NCBI RefSeq assembly: GCF_950295315.1
Contig: NC_080177.1
Span: 81,479,000-81,542,999, forward strand
Direction of reading: 5' to 3'
DNA: 64,000 bases
From: Erinaceus europaeus
Taxonomy: Eukaryota > Chordata > Mammalia > Eulipotyphla > Erinaceidae
Part shown: positions 1 to 10,957 of the stretch, piece by piece
Layout of the letters: every line of letters starts with the position of its first letter
How positions within the stretch are numbered: the first letter of the stretch is position 1
Position numbers and translations under genes: made by a program
Notes under the pieces: generated by a model
What the model saw: the letters and a program-made list of their open reading frames with translations, nothing else
What the model was told of the DNA's origin: nothing
Database searches by the model: none

Positions 1-933
1 GAGACCATGAGGCTGTTGGGTCTTCTCAAGAGTTTTGAATCCACTCAACATTAGTACTTTATTGAATCTCTCTGGCAAAAAAAAAAAAGAATTAAAAATG
101 TTAGTGGTACAATTTGTTGGTGTCAAAAAGCCAGCAGATCTTAATATTTGCTTATTAGTTTTGGGGAGGTAGAGGTAGCACAGGAGGGATAGAGGGGGTG
201 AGTCCACTCCAAGGTATGACTTGCCTCTGAAAAATAATGTTCTAGTGTCATTCATGAATTGTACCCAGAGAAAATTGAACTCCTAGAATAGAAATGATGC
301 ATCAGAGCAAAAATAACTCTGGGAAGAAACTACTTCCACTTAGGTGTCTGACCTCAGGCAGATGATTAGGATAATTCCACTTATGAACTGAGAGTGTGCA
401 GGCTATTATAATTCCAAGTTACCTCAAATCAGTTATTACATTTCAAAAGTCTTTTTTTTTTCTGAAATAGACCTGGAGTAATTAAGCCTCTTTGAAAAGC
501 AGGCATAGTTATGATTTATACCAAAACATTATAAACTAAAACTTTCTCAGAAGCTAAAATGTTATATTCTCTGAACCTGTTGGAACCCAAAAGCTGCAGG
601 TGCTTCTTTGAAAAATGACATTTCCATCATCTACCTGACAAGCACAGCTGAAATATCAGAGTCATAAACATTCTGCTTCTGTGCCAGCTGCTGTTTCCCT
701 GGGAACAGCCTGAGTTGCAACAGGAAAGGAAATGCCCTTCAGTTAGAACTGGGAGATTTTGGATATTTTATTAAATATGTATCTGGATAGATCTGACATT
801 CTTGAGATTATAAAAATTTCCCTTAAGATTATTTTTTCCACACATATATAAATTTACATATATAGCTCCAAATTTTATTAAACGTTTTGCATGTTTGTTT
901 GTTTATATTTAGCTTTAATGTTGCATGATAAAA
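1..933. other. Unique intergenic sequence, no gene seen
   Basis: A+T-rich sequence with no long open frame and no repeat I recognise. A short A run lies near 78-89. It ends at the target-site duplication of the first SINE. Confidence 0.5.
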
Positions 934-949
934 TGTAGTCCTAACTTTT

Positions 950-1173
950 TTAAGATATTTTTTTTTATTTTTAATTTTCTTTATTTATTGGATAGAGACA
1001 GCCAGAAATCAAGGGAGAAGGGTGATAAAGAGACACCTGCAGCCCTACTTCACCACTTGCAAAGCTTTCCCCCTGCACATGTGTTACAATGTTCAAGGAC
1101 CCAGGGGCTCAAACCTGGGTCCTTGAACATTGTTAACACGTGTGCTCAACCAAGTGCGCCACCACCTGGCCCC
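950..1173 (-). mobile_element. SINE A (hedgehog tRNA-derived SINE), palindromic variant
   Basis: The T-rich start is the antisense A tail. TTTATTGGATAGAGACAGCC, the core CACCTGCAG and the head GCGCCACCACCTGGCCCC follow. A 16-bp target-site duplication with one mismatch flanks it (934-949 and 1174-1189). Around 1071-1146 the normal GCAGGTGGGGACC segment is replaced by an inverted copy of the neighbouring segment, giving a long hairpin (see findings). Its 88-residue open frame is a by-product. Confidence 0.9.
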
Positions 1174-1279
1174 TGTAGTCATAACTTTTAACATTTTACT
1201 TAACACTACCTAGATATTGCTAAATATTACTTATTGTTCAGTTCGGTATATTTTTAAAAAGCATGTGACTAGAATATTT

Positions 1280-1482
1280 CTTTTTAAAATTATCTATTTG
1301 GTTGATAGGACAAAGATAAATTGAGAGAGAAGAGAGATAGAGAGGGAGAGGATGAAAGAGATAACTGCAGCACTGCCTCACCAGTTGAGGGGATTCCCAC
1401 CTACAACTGGGAACCAAGGCTTGAACCTGGGACCTCCATGGTAATGTATAGATCAACCAGATATACTGCCATCCAATAGATT
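1280..1482 (-). mobile_element. SINE A, diverged copy
   Basis: Recognisable from GGTTGATAGGACAAAGATAA, a GA-rich middle, CTGCAGCACTGCCTCACCA, and TTGAACCTGGGACC of the B-box region. The head (ATCAACCAGATATACTGCC) is degraded, so this is an older insertion. Confidence 0.75.
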
Positions 1483-1565
1483 TATTTTATTTGCCATGAG
1501 GGTTATCTTTGGAACTCCATGCTTGTACTAGGAATCAACCATTTCTGGCAATGATTTCTCCTCTT

Positions 1566-1776
1566 TTTTTTTTTTTTTCTTTTCTTTCTTTTATTTGCCA
1601 GAATAGAAAGAATTGAGATGGGAGGGGAAGACTAGAGAGGGAGAGGAAAAGAGAGACACCTGCACCATTACATCACTGCTTGTGAGGCTTCCTCCCATGC
1701 TGATGGGGACATGGGGCTTGGGTCCTTGCTCAAGGTAATAGGGGCACTCAGTTGGGTGTGCCACTGCCAGGCCTGT
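1566..1776 (-). mobile_element. SINE A, diverged copy
   Basis: A poly-T start is followed by a GA-rich middle, the core ACACCTGCACC, GTGAGGCTTCCTCCCATGC, and the head GTGCCACTGCCAGGCCT. Point changes are many. The neighbouring SINE A at 1280 has the same orientation. Confidence 0.75.
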
Positions 1777-2653
1777 GGAAAGATTACTGATGCAGAATAG
1801 TATAGATGGATTAATATTTCTATTTTCCAACCTATCTAATATTAACATTTTAATAGATAATACAGTTATTTACAAGTTTATTCTGTATTCTTGAAATTCA
1901 CAAAGTAATAGTATTATTTATAATGTTAGAACATATTTAAATACAATATCCAAATGTCCTTTTATGTGTAAGAGCCAATGGTATTTTTAAAAAGTGTAAA
2001 TCAAAGCCCACAAATCTTTGCACTGAACCATTATTATTAGGGACATGTTAGGCTCTGCTATCAGTAAAGCATTGCTAAATATTTCTTCTACTTTCATAGC
2101 AAAGACAACTATTTCAAGAGATTTCTAAAGCCTGCTGCATTATCTTGAATTGCCAAATTCTACTAATCAGGGATCAACTGACTGAGAGTATCCTCACCAT
2201 CATTCTTGGCTGATATTTGTTCTCATTCAAATTTTGCATATGATTTGATATTATGATCCATATGTTCAACTCACAATTTTTGAAAGCAATTCGCTATTTG
2301 GCACTTAATTTTGTAAAGTGAAAGGGAAATATACAAACCTGAGAGTAAAGTATTCAATTTTTTTTAAATGTGCTGTTTCCACCATAAAAATATGTAAATC
2401 TGTAGATAGTTTTTTTGTGTGTGTGTACTTCATGAATAATCACTTATAATCTGTAATATTAGAAATTGTGACACAATATTCATTTTCATCAGCCATCAGG
2501 AAATTCAAAACAAATCTACAATACCTTTCCTGCCAACTACTATTAAAATTAAAAATATATATATGTATATATATGTATATATGTACATATATATATGTTA
2601 GCTTTATTGCGATACTGAGAGTTAGAATGCTTATAATTTGGTGGTGGAATTAT
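1777..2653. other. Unique A+T-rich intergenic sequence
   Basis: No gene or interspersed repeat is recognised. It contains an alternating TA/TATG microsatellite at about 2552-2599. The small frame at 2468-2665 translates through that microsatellite and is not a gene. Confidence 0.5.
2552..2599. repeat. (TA)n/(TATG)n microsatellite
   Basis: Alternating ATATAT with periodic GTATAT interruptions, directly visible. Confidence 0.9.
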
Positions 2654-2666
2654 AAAATTGTATAGT

Positions 2667-2960
2667 TCTGGGAGTCAGATGGTAGTGCAATGGGATAAGC
2701 ACACGTGGCGTGAAGCACAACGACCGGCGTAAGGATCCTGGTTTGAGCCCCCGGTTCCCCAGCTAAAGAGGAGTCCCTTCACAGGCGGTGAAGCAGGTCT
2801 GTAGGTGTCTGTCTTTCTCTACCCCTCTCTGTCTTCCCCTCCTCTTTCCATTTCTCTCTGTCCTATCCAACAGCGACATCAATAACAACAATAATAATAG
2901 CTACAACAACAATAAAACAACAAGGGCAACAAAAGTGAAAATAAATATTAAAAACATTTA
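2667..2960 (+). mobile_element. SINE B, full length
   Basis: Starts with GGGAGTCAGATGGTAGTGCA (A-box region) and has the B-box region GGTTTGAGCCC, the core hairpin with GCGGTGAAGCAGGTCTG, a CT-rich domain, a CAA/AAT-rich stretch and the tail GGGCAACAAAAGTGAAAATA. A perfect 13-bp target-site duplication AAAATTGTATAGT flanks it (2654-2666 and 2961-2973). Confidence 0.93.
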
Positions 2961-3030
2961 AAAATTGTATAGTCCTTAAGGAAGGCAATATGCAAACAAA
3001 AATTTGAAAGTTCAGAACAATTTTGTTCTT

Positions 3031-3241
3031 TTAAAAATTTGTTTTTATTATCTCTATTTATTGGATAGAAATAGCCAGAAATTGAGAGGGAAGGGGGTGA
3101 TAGGGAAAGAGACAGATACCTGCAGCTCTGCCTCACCATTCGTGAAGCTTTCTCCCTGCAGGTGGGAACCAGAGGCTCGAACCTGGGTCCTTGTGCACTG
3201 TGACATGTGTGCTCAACCAGGTGCACAAACAGCGGGCCCAT
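3031..3241 (-). mobile_element. SINE A, near full length
   Basis: ATCTCTATTTATTGGATAG, a GA-rich middle, core CCTGCAG and GTGAAGCTT, GCTCGAACCTGGGTCC, then head TCAACCAGGTGCAC. An 11-bp duplication ATTTTGTTCTT occurs at 3020-3030 and 3242-3252. The overlapping open frames on both strands are shadows of this SINE. Confidence 0.9.
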
Positions 3242-3343
3242 ATTTTGTTCTTAATAGCTAAAAAGTGACTTTGAGTTCAGGGCTCTCCTCTAAGACATTT
3301 ATTTTATAACCCATTGTTTACAAATTTATATATGCCCCTTATC

Positions 3344-3531
3344 AGATTTATTTAATAGCAAAATTGAGAGGGAAGAGGGAAATAGAGAGGGAGAGAAAGA
3401 TAGTCACCTGCAGCACTGCTTTACCACAAGCAAAGCTTTCCCCCTGTATGTGGGGCCCAGGGGTTTGAACCTGGATCCTTGTGCATTGTGTAACATATTT
3501 GATTAACCAGGTGCTCCACTACCTGCCCCCA
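3344..3531 (-). mobile_element. SINE A, diverged copy
   Basis: TTATTTAATAGCAAAATTGA, a GA-rich middle, CACCTGCAGCACTGC, GCAAAGCTTTCCCCCTG and the head GGTGCTCCACTACCTGCCCC. It lacks an obvious target-site duplication. Confidence 0.8.
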
Positions 3532-3599
3532 TTTTTTTAAGACTCTTCCTTGAATGCTTAAGAGGAATGCTCACTTTTAATTTTCTTCTTAAGTTTTGC

Positions 3600-3748
3600 T
3601 TTAATTTTTATTTATTTATTATCATATAGAAACAGACAATGAGAGGGGTGATAGAAAGGGAGAGAAACAGAGAGAGATACCTGCAGTCCTGCTTCACCAC
3701 TCCTGAAGCTGTCCCCTGAAGGTGAGGACCAGGGGCTAGAACCCAAGT
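3600..3748 (-). mobile_element. SINE A, 5'-truncated and fused to an L1 3'UTR
   Basis: The tail, GA-rich region and core (ACCTGCAGTCCTGC, GGGGCTAGAACCCA) are present, but the SINE stops at about 3748, before its tRNA-like head. An L1 3'UTR in the same orientation follows directly. The join could be a reverse-transcription chimera or a deletion. Confidence 0.75.
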
Positions 3749-4205
3749 TCCATACAGTTCTCACCATCAGAGTTGCATCTCTCTTATCCCCTACATTGGA
3801 AACTTCCCTATTTTTTAGCCTTCTGGGAGGATGGACCAAAAGTCTTTTGGGGGTGCAGAAGGTGGGAGGTCTGGCTTCTGTAATTGCTTCTCTGCTGGAC
3901 ATGGATGTTGACAGGTGAATCCATACCCTAGACTGTTCCAGGGCTCTGCAGAGGTGAGGTTCTAGGACACATTGGTGAGGATGTCTGTCCAGGGAACTCA
4001 GGTTGGTGTCATGGTAGCACCTGCAACTTGGTGGGTGAAAGGCGGGAGTATAAAAAGCAGGACAAATTGTTTAATACACAGGAATCCAAAGGTCGGAATG
4101 CAGGAGATGAAATTAAGATCTTTGTGTGGGAAGAAGCTAGGAAATCTACTTTAGATATGTTCCAAGTCGATTTTAGGCATGTTCCAAGGGGCCCTTTAGT
4201 ATTTT
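3749..4205 (-). mobile_element. LINE-1 3'UTR fragment
   Basis: It shares long stretches with the L1 3' ends at 22.3, 31.3, 37.5, 44.1 and 53.2 kb: CCACACAGTTCTCACC-type start, CTGGGAGTATGGACC-like block, GGTGCAGAAGGTGG, TGGCTTCTGTAATTGCTTC, GGACACATTGGTGAGG and GTCTGTCCAGGGAA. The sense strand is minus. The 60-62 residue frames here are not genes. Confidence 0.7.
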
Positions 4206-4334
4206 TGATGTCATAATGTGGATTATTAAATCAACTATACTGTAAGCCATAACCCCCATAAACTATACATCTGTAAAGAAAACAATTTCTATTATGTAAA
4301 ATAAGTTAAATTTTAGATGATATCTGCATCTTCT

Positions 4335-4640
4335 TTTTTAAAAATTTTAATATTTATTTATTTTCCTTTTGCTGCCCCTTATTGTTTTTCATTGTTGTTG
4401 TAGCTATTATTGTTGTTGTTACTGATGTCGTTGTTGTGGGTAGGACAGAGAGAAATGGAGAGAGGAGGGGAAGACAGAGAGGGGGAGAGAAAGACAGACA
4501 CCTGCTGACCTGCTTCACCGCCTGTGAAGCGACTCCCCTGCAGGTGGGGAGCCGGGGGCACCAACCCGGATCCTTACTCTGGTCCTTGTTCTTCACGCCA
4601 CGTGCACTTAACCCGCTGCGCTACTGTCCGACATCCCCAT
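4335..4640 (-). mobile_element. SINE B, full length and young-looking
   Basis: Antisense tail (CCTTTTGCTGCCCC), a TTG-rich stretch, GGACAGAGAGAAATGGAGAG, core GACACCTGCTGACC, and the head TTAACCCGCTGCGCTAC. A perfect 15-bp target-site duplication ATATCTGCATCTTCT lies at 4320-4334 and 4641-4655. CpGs are retained in the head. Confidence 0.93.
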
Positions 4641-4734
4641 ATATCTGCATCTTCTAATGATATATTGACCACTGGACTGCTAATTTGGGTAGTTAATATT
4701 TTGTCAGATCTATGATTTGTGAATATTTCCTATT

Positions 4735-4866
4735 TTTTTTTTAACCAGAATGCTAGTCAGCTCTGGCTTATGGTGGTGTGTGGGGGGGGGGGATTGAACC
4801 TGGGACTTCAGAGCCTCTGGCATGACAGTCACTTTGCATAACCATTATGCTATCTCCCCTGCCCTG
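4735..4866 (-). mobile_element. SINE C
   Basis: Antisense copy: AGCTCTGGCTTATGGTGGTG, an expanded G run near 4781-4791, TTGAACCTGGGACTTCAGAG and CATAACCATTATGCTATCTC (head). Recognised by comparison with the copies at 10.96, 19.7, 26.6, 42.4, 45.8 and 63.2 kb. Confidence 0.8.
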
Positions 4867-5086
4867 GTAGTTATATTTTGTTAAATGCCATTGTGCGCCT
4901 CTGTGTTTGTTTTTATGTAGATAACTTGTTTTCTGTAATGAATATTATATGTTGCCTAGTTGAGACCATGGTCATTAGAGAAATTTATTTGTATTAGTGC
5001 AGGGGGAATCTAACTCATTGTGATCAAATTTTATCATTTACATAGAAAAATATTAATAAATTGAGGTGTATAGAAGCAGAACTAAT

Positions 5087-5458
5087 GGGAGTCGGCCTGT
5101 AGCGCAGCGGGTTAAGCACATGTTGCGCAAAGGGCAAGGACCTGCATAAGGATCCTGGTTCAAGCCGCGGCTCCCCACCTGCAGGGGAGTCGCTTCACAG
5201 GTGGTGAAGCAGATCTGCAGGTGTCTTTCTTTCTCTCCCCCTCTCTGTCTTCCCTTCCTCTTTCCATTTCTCTCTGTCCTATCCAACAATGACAACAACA
5301 ATAATAACTACAACAATAAAACAACAAAGGCAACAAAAGGGAATATATATAATATGTATAAATATCTATATAGAATGTACATTTATATATAACACATAAA
5401 TATATATTATATATTTTTTCTATATATAATATATATAGAGAGAAAATCTTTAAAGAAA
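5087..5458 (+). mobile_element. SINE B with an expanded AT-rich tail
   Basis: A complete SINE B starts GGGAGTCGGCCTGTAGCGCA. A 15-bp target-site duplication AGAAGCAGAACTAAT is present at 5072-5086 and 5459-5473, so the TA-rich stretch 5333-5458 belongs to the insertion. The tail has grown to about 125 bp of TATAT/AATATA microsatellite. Confidence 0.92.
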
Positions 5459-5943
5459 AGAAGCAGAACTAATATACGAAAGAATCTGAGATGGCAGTAA
5501 GCCTTTTATATCTATGAGTAAGGTGAAAGTATGATTATGTAGAAATATTACAGCAACATATTGGAGAAAAAGGAGTGTGAACAAGTGAAAGGAAAAGTGA
5601 AAAATCATGAGAGATAAACCCTATGACATATAAACAAACTGCAGTCGGGTACCTCTAGATACCATCAACATGAATCATTTAATATTGACCTTCCTTGCAC
5701 TTCAGAAATGAGCCAAAGTTTTCTTTAGATAGTAAATTGACATTTAGAAAAAAAAAAAATCTTTGAGCATCATGTTAAGTGAACTTCTCGATAAAAGCAC
5801 ATGTGAAGATTCCCTTTTAAACATTTTGAGATAAATGGACCCGGAATGGTTCATTTCGTTAGTGGTCTTTCTTCTGGAAGTCTCTAAGTATCACCGTGCC
5901 TTTTCATTTGTTCTTGACAATCTGACCTTTTCCCCCTTAACAG

Positions 5944-6105
5944 CCTCCGTCTATCACCTGTAGTCTCACATCAATGCTTCCCTGGCCAGAATGCCAGAAA
6001 AGACAGAATCCAAAGTTGACTGTCTTGAGAGTGATGCTTTAACTCTCTGTATCATATAGCTCTTTACCCTTCACATATGAAAAGCTGTTATCCTCCTAGT
6101 ATCAG
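5944..6105 (+). other. Candidate non-coding exon bounded by splice-like sites (speculative)
   Basis: A pyrimidine tract ending TTTTCCCCCTTAACAG precedes this segment and ATCAG|GTAAGTTTCT follows it, both close to mammalian consensus. Each forward frame contains a stop inside the segment, so it cannot be an internal coding exon. It could be an untranslated or lncRNA exon, or a chance pair of sites. Confidence 0.15.
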
Positions 6106-6261
6106 GTAAGTTTCTCCAACACTGGGCCTCTGTTTAGGAGTATCAGAGCCCTCTACAAATTCTTTGCTATGTCAGAATCTTTGCATTTTTCCTCATAGAT
6201 CAGAATAATTGAATTTTATAGACAAAGAAAAAAATCAAATTTTTCATTGAATGAATCTCAA

Positions 6262-6319
6262 TGAATGAATCTCAAATATAACATATTAGTTGAATGAATC
6301 TCAAATATAACATATTAGT
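6262..6319. repeat. 29-bp perfect tandem duplication
   Basis: The unit beginning TGAATGAATCTCAAATATAA occurs twice head to tail (6262-6290, 6291-6319), and a partial third copy precedes it. Confidence 0.9.
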
Positions 6320-7721
6320 GGTAAGTACTTTGAATAATACTATTCCTAGTATTCTAACATTTTTTTGTTTGACCTGTCAAACAATTTTCCAATGTAAATT
6401 TACTGTTTTAGAGTCTCACCAGGAAGGCATGAAGTTTCTAATTTCTCCTAATTTCTCCTATATTCACATAGTAGAAGGTCATTGCAACTGTCAGAGTCAT
6501 TTGGCAAGACTCAGTGTCTGGTTATTTCCTCCTTTTCTTATTTAAAATGCCTGCAGATTCATACATTTTAAAGTAATGACTGTAAGAGCACTCATAATTT
6601 GGAAAATATAGAAATAGATTATATTTTCACATTGAACCCACTATTTAAGTATTTGTATATTATTTTAAACCACACTTGAAACCTATGTATGTTATGTACC
6701 TGAAAAGAATAGCTTCAGTAACTGAAGAGAAGTATAGAGAACAGGAATAGACTAGAGAATTACTTCTCCTTTCTTTCTCTCCAGTTCAGAGACATAACAC
6801 CTGTCTATTTCAGAAGCTAAAAAATAAATTATCCAATCACAGTTACATCAAAAAAATAGTCAACTGACTAGTCCCTGCACTAGTTCCTTATGAATGCATA
6901 AGGAAGCACACACTAAAACTATAGCATGTAAATAAAGGATGAGGAAAAAAGTTCCCCATTCCTTTATTTTATATGGCTTGTCAAAAGTAGATAAAAGAGA
7001 ACAGCAATAGAATTTTAGAAGCTGCAAAAGCCATTTCTTAAGAAAGAAAAAAAATACAGCTTTCAAATGAAAAGATTTAACGCGTATTGAATTTGTTTTA
7101 AAAAGGCACAAATGCAGGATATCAGTGATGAACACTTAGAAATCCAAAGGTATGAAAAGTTCACAGATATCTTTTTAGATCATTAAAAAGAAAAATAATA
7201 TACTGTCGTCTACAAAGTTCATTCGACTAAAGACTTGAAGAAACCACTAGTTTTCAAATATGTACAGTATTAATATCTCAAATATTTTCATTATGACATT
7301 TATATACTGTGTGACCATTCATTTCTCTTTCAGTTCTTGCCCTCAGGTCTTTATTATATGTTGCCCCTAGAAATTTCTTTATCAACACAGGCAGGACATC
7401 TTTCCACTGCTCAATACCATTTAGTGACTCCTTCAGTGGTTAGATAGAGCATATGTTCCATAGTTTACAGTATCTCCTCATTTCCTAAATCTTAGCGGAG
7501 TGGTGACCGTGCGTGCAGTACTCATGAAGTTTGATAAATGGAAGGAGAAATGAAGAATGGAGTGCCAGTCAGTGCAAGCTCCTTTACGTGGCCACTCCAG
7601 TTTTCTAAAGGGAGAATAATGCACATTTAATTCCACTACTCAGAATAATCAGCCTTTTGAGAAAACTCAGAGTTTAGTAAGAAAGACAGACACAGAAACT
7701 AATAAGAAAAGTGTAGTATGG

Positions 7722-8082
7722 GGGGTGGGGTGGATGGTAGCGCAGCGGGTTAAGTGCACATAGTACAAAGCACAAGGACCGGCTTAAGGATCTGGGTTCC
7801 AGCCCCCAGCTCCCCACCTACAGGGGAGTCGCTTCACAGTGATGAAGCAGGTCTACAGGTGTCTATCTTTCTCTTCCCTTCTCTGTATTTCCCTCCTCTC
7901 TCGATTTCTTTCTGTTCTATCTAGCAATAAAGACAACAATAGCAATCACAACAACAAGGGCAACAAAAGGGGAAAAAAATGGCCTCCAGGAACAGTGGTT
8001 TCGTAGTATAGTCACCCGAGCCCCAGCAATAACCCTGGAGGCAAAATAAATACTACTAGTAATAATAAAATTAAAATATATA
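7722..8082 (+). mobile_element. SINE B long form
   Basis: Head GGTAGCGCAGCGGGTTAAG, B-box-like GGGTTCCAGCCC, core hairpin, CT-rich domain, GGGCAACAAAAGGGG, then the extra 3' module TGGCCTCCAGGAACAGTGG to CCCTGGAGGCAAAATAAA. Duplications AAAAGTGTAGTATGG (7707-7721) and AAAAGTGTAATATGG (8083-8097) flank it, and a further copy lies at 8149-8163. Confidence 0.9.
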
Positions 8083-8163
8083 AAAAGTGTAATATGGACC
8101 TGCCAACATATAATTTTGCAATATAAAATATAAAAAATGAAAATAAATAAAAGTGTAATATGG
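8083..8163. repeat. Repeated target-site sequence downstream of a SINE B
   Basis: AAAAGTGTAATATGG occurs at 8083-8097 and again at 8149-8163, separated by about 51 bp of A-rich sequence. With the copy at 7707 this makes three. It may be a second small insertion at the same site or a local 66-bp duplication. Confidence 0.6.
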
Positions 8164-9901
8164 AAAATGCCATAAACATACATTTGAAAAGTTCTATGAG
8201 AGATAAGAGTATGTGAGAAGAATAAGGAGAGAGACTTGTACAAATGAACAGCCTATTTTAAATCTCGAAATCATAACCACTACTTTGATAGCATTGTTCA
8301 TTTTTAAAGTGTTATATAGTTTCCATTTATTTTAAACTGTGTATGTGTGAATACATCATTGGAAAAATCAATGGATAAAAGGATGATATATATTTCTTTA
8401 AAAACAAAAAAATAGATCATTGCATAGGCAGAAACAATTTTTTATATCAGGCACACATGCATGAAAGATAGAAATTAATTTTATTTAGATCTTGTTTTCT
8501 GAAAACTAATAAAGTCATATGTCCATGTTTGCTTCTAGTAGAATGATGAAAACTATAAATCTATTTGGCATATGATGTGCATATTTTATTCTCTTAATTA
8601 TTTCTATGTAATTTGAAAATTAAAATGCTGATTTAGTTTAATTTGATTTGATTAAAAATCCTCATGATGTTGTCTGTTATTGTATCTATGTTGGATAGTT
8701 CTTTATCCACATGTCATTGTCATCTGCCTGACTTTAAGGCATTGTGAGAACATAACAGGATGCAAATTCCAAAACATAACAGATTGCACAAACTAATTTT
8801 CAGGTACATACTTACTAGTGCATTCTGATAAGTATAAAGATTTTTGTCGTTGTTAGGCTTTCATCAGCCAAGGATGACTTTTGCAGAGAGAGAGAGAGAG
8901 AGAGAATGAGAGAGAAGGGGAAAGCAGGGAAGATACCACAGAATTGAAATCCCCCCCTGGAGTCGCCATGGACAGACTCAATATAGTCACGTCTTTATTT
9001 TCACTGTGCAGAATCTGAAATCTTCATTTCAACTTTACTTACCACTTAAAAATTATGTGGCTTCTTTTCCCAGACATTCCCATACAGAGATAACGGGATA
9101 GTCTACAGTACAAGTAGTCAACTTTCTAGTTTCCAGGTTTGGCATTTTGTTAGACACCTGAAAATCTATAGTTTCATCTTATAGTTTCCTAACCCATAAA
9201 ACATGACGCTTTTCCTTTGCTCTATTTGGCAGGTTCTGAATGAGTTCCTGCATGGGGATTAGTCATGGGCAAGACTTTCATGATTAGTTTGGAGAGTTTA
9301 CCTCTTCTTTCTATTTTTCCAGAAAGGGAAAATTGCTGACCATATACCATCTATACATAGAAAAAAACAACAACAAAGAAAAAGTCTTATATTAAAATAT
9401 TAAGAAAGACACTCTAATTGGTTTGTACTCAGTTGCGCAAGTTGCTATAATACTTCTCAGTTTGTTGCTGTCCCTTTCAACTTGTCTTATGTTTGCTATG
9501 GCTAAGTCATTTTCAAAGTTTGCTCTCCCTGTAGGTCTTCAATTTTCTGTAAATAAATTCAAATCCAGTTGGCTTCTATTCTATTATCAACAGCCTTTAT
9601 TATATTCAGGAGAATTAATCATCATCTATTTAATACAGGAAACTTAGAGCTTTACTTCATGTGCATGGTACATTTCATTCACTATCAACACATTGTAGAC
9701 TAGAAGTTAAGATAGTGATTGACAGATGAAAGTGCTAACGCTCATTGTGAATGGTTTTAGTACCTCTAAATGACTAAGTTAAGTTTGACAAATCTGGCTA
9801 AACTAAATATATATATGCATTGTTAGCAACTATCATTCTCATTGGATTTATAGCCTAGTGTATCTCTTGCTTTGTGTTCTAGTAAAAGGAAAGCACAGAT
9901 T
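8164..9901. other. Unique intergenic sequence
   Basis: Mostly A+T-rich with no gene seen. A (GA)n tract lies at about 8886-8904 within a GA-rich patch that could be a badly decayed SINE. The 74-residue frame at 9423-9647 has no recognisable features. Confidence 0.45.
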
Positions 9902-9916
9902 AAGAAGCCATGATGC

Positions 9917-10171
9917 GGGATTTGGGCGGTAGCGCAGCGGGTTAAGCACAGGTGGCACAAAGCACAAGGACCCTGTTAGGATTCTGGTTCAAGTCCCCGG
10001 CTTCCCACCAGCAGAGGTGTTGCTTCACGGGCGATGAAGCAGTTCTGCATGTGTCTATCTTTCTCTCCCCCCTCTCTGTCTTCCCCTCCTCTCTCCATTT
10101 CTCTCTGTCCTATCTAACAATGACAACATCAATAATAACTACAACAATTAAAAAAATAACTATTTTTAAAA
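9917..10171 (+). mobile_element. SINE B, full length
   Basis: GGTAGCGCAGCGGGTTAAGC head, GGTTCAAGTCCCC, core hairpin (GCTTCACGGGCGATGAAGC, one pairing change), CT-rich domain and CAA/AAT tail. A 15-bp target-site duplication AAGAAGCCA(T/C)GATGC lies at 9902-9916 and 10172-10186. Confidence 0.92.
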
Positions 10172-10186
10172 AAGAAGCCACGATGC

Positions 10187-10957
10187 TTGAAATACTTGTA
10201 ACTTAAGATTGACTTAAGGATTAAGATCACTTCTCAATATTTATATAATTTTTCTGTAATTCCTCATTTATTTTTATTTGAAACATTCATGCTCAGTTGA
10301 TGCCCAGAAGATGGAGGAGGAGCTGGAGGAGGAGGAGAGAAGTATAATTATGCAAATGTTTTCCAGGTTATGAAAAGATAAATTGCTTTTAGTAATTCAT
10401 TCCAGGTACCTGTCTCCGACTTAGAGAAGGGTATTCTCATATGTTTGGCTGACTCTTCTATTTGTTGCTATTAGAAGAAATCTATTAATTAAAAATGTGT
10501 GACATATTTGAGTAAAGAGAAAGGAAATAATTAATGTGCTGTAACAACATTGTGTAGGTTTCACTTATGTTACTGCCAAGATTTGAACAGAATGTAGGAA
10601 ATTAACATTGATCTCAATGCCTCAGACTTCTTCCCTCAAGCCAGTCATAGTCACACCCAGAGGGTTGTTTTTTTTTGTTGTTTGTTTGTTTTGTTTTTTT
10701 AATCATGTCTTATACTTATTTTATCAGTTTAAAAAGCTGAAAAAGGCAACATAAAGGTGAGGAATTTCATGTGATAATGTTTGTCTCTTAAACAACCACT
10801 AGACTATAGATTTGATCAGAGAATTATTATTTTATTTATATTTCTTTATACAAAAGAACTTGAGTTTATTGAGGTACTCAAGGATAGAGACATATTTCTA
10901 TTTTTCCTTTGCCATTGTTTCTGTTTTACTTACTTTGAGAATCTTCTTTATTTATTT
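10187..10957. other. Unique intergenic sequence
   Basis: No gene recognised. A GGA-rich patch lies near 10312-10340 and a T/G-rich patch near 10665-10700. Confidence 0.45.

Larger units (their letters stand above)
5474..7706. other. Unique intergenic sequence (about 2.2 kb)
   Basis: No interspersed repeat or coding exon is recognised. It contains a 29-bp tandem duplication (6262-6319) and a segment bounded by good splice-like signals (5944-6105). The frames at 6294-6545 and 6860-7135 have no domain or codon signature that I recognise. Confidence 0.45.

Noticed and set aside
2667..2760. tRNA-gene-like A and B boxes at SINE B heads (here and in other copies)
   Set aside because: They are heads of tRNA-derived SINEs followed by SINE body and tail. 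No cloverleaf with an anticodon arm is preserved, so they are not tRNA genes.
8880..8960. GA-rich patch considered as a SINE A copy
   Set aside because: Only a (GA)n run with vague flanks. No head, core hairpin or tail could be aligned.
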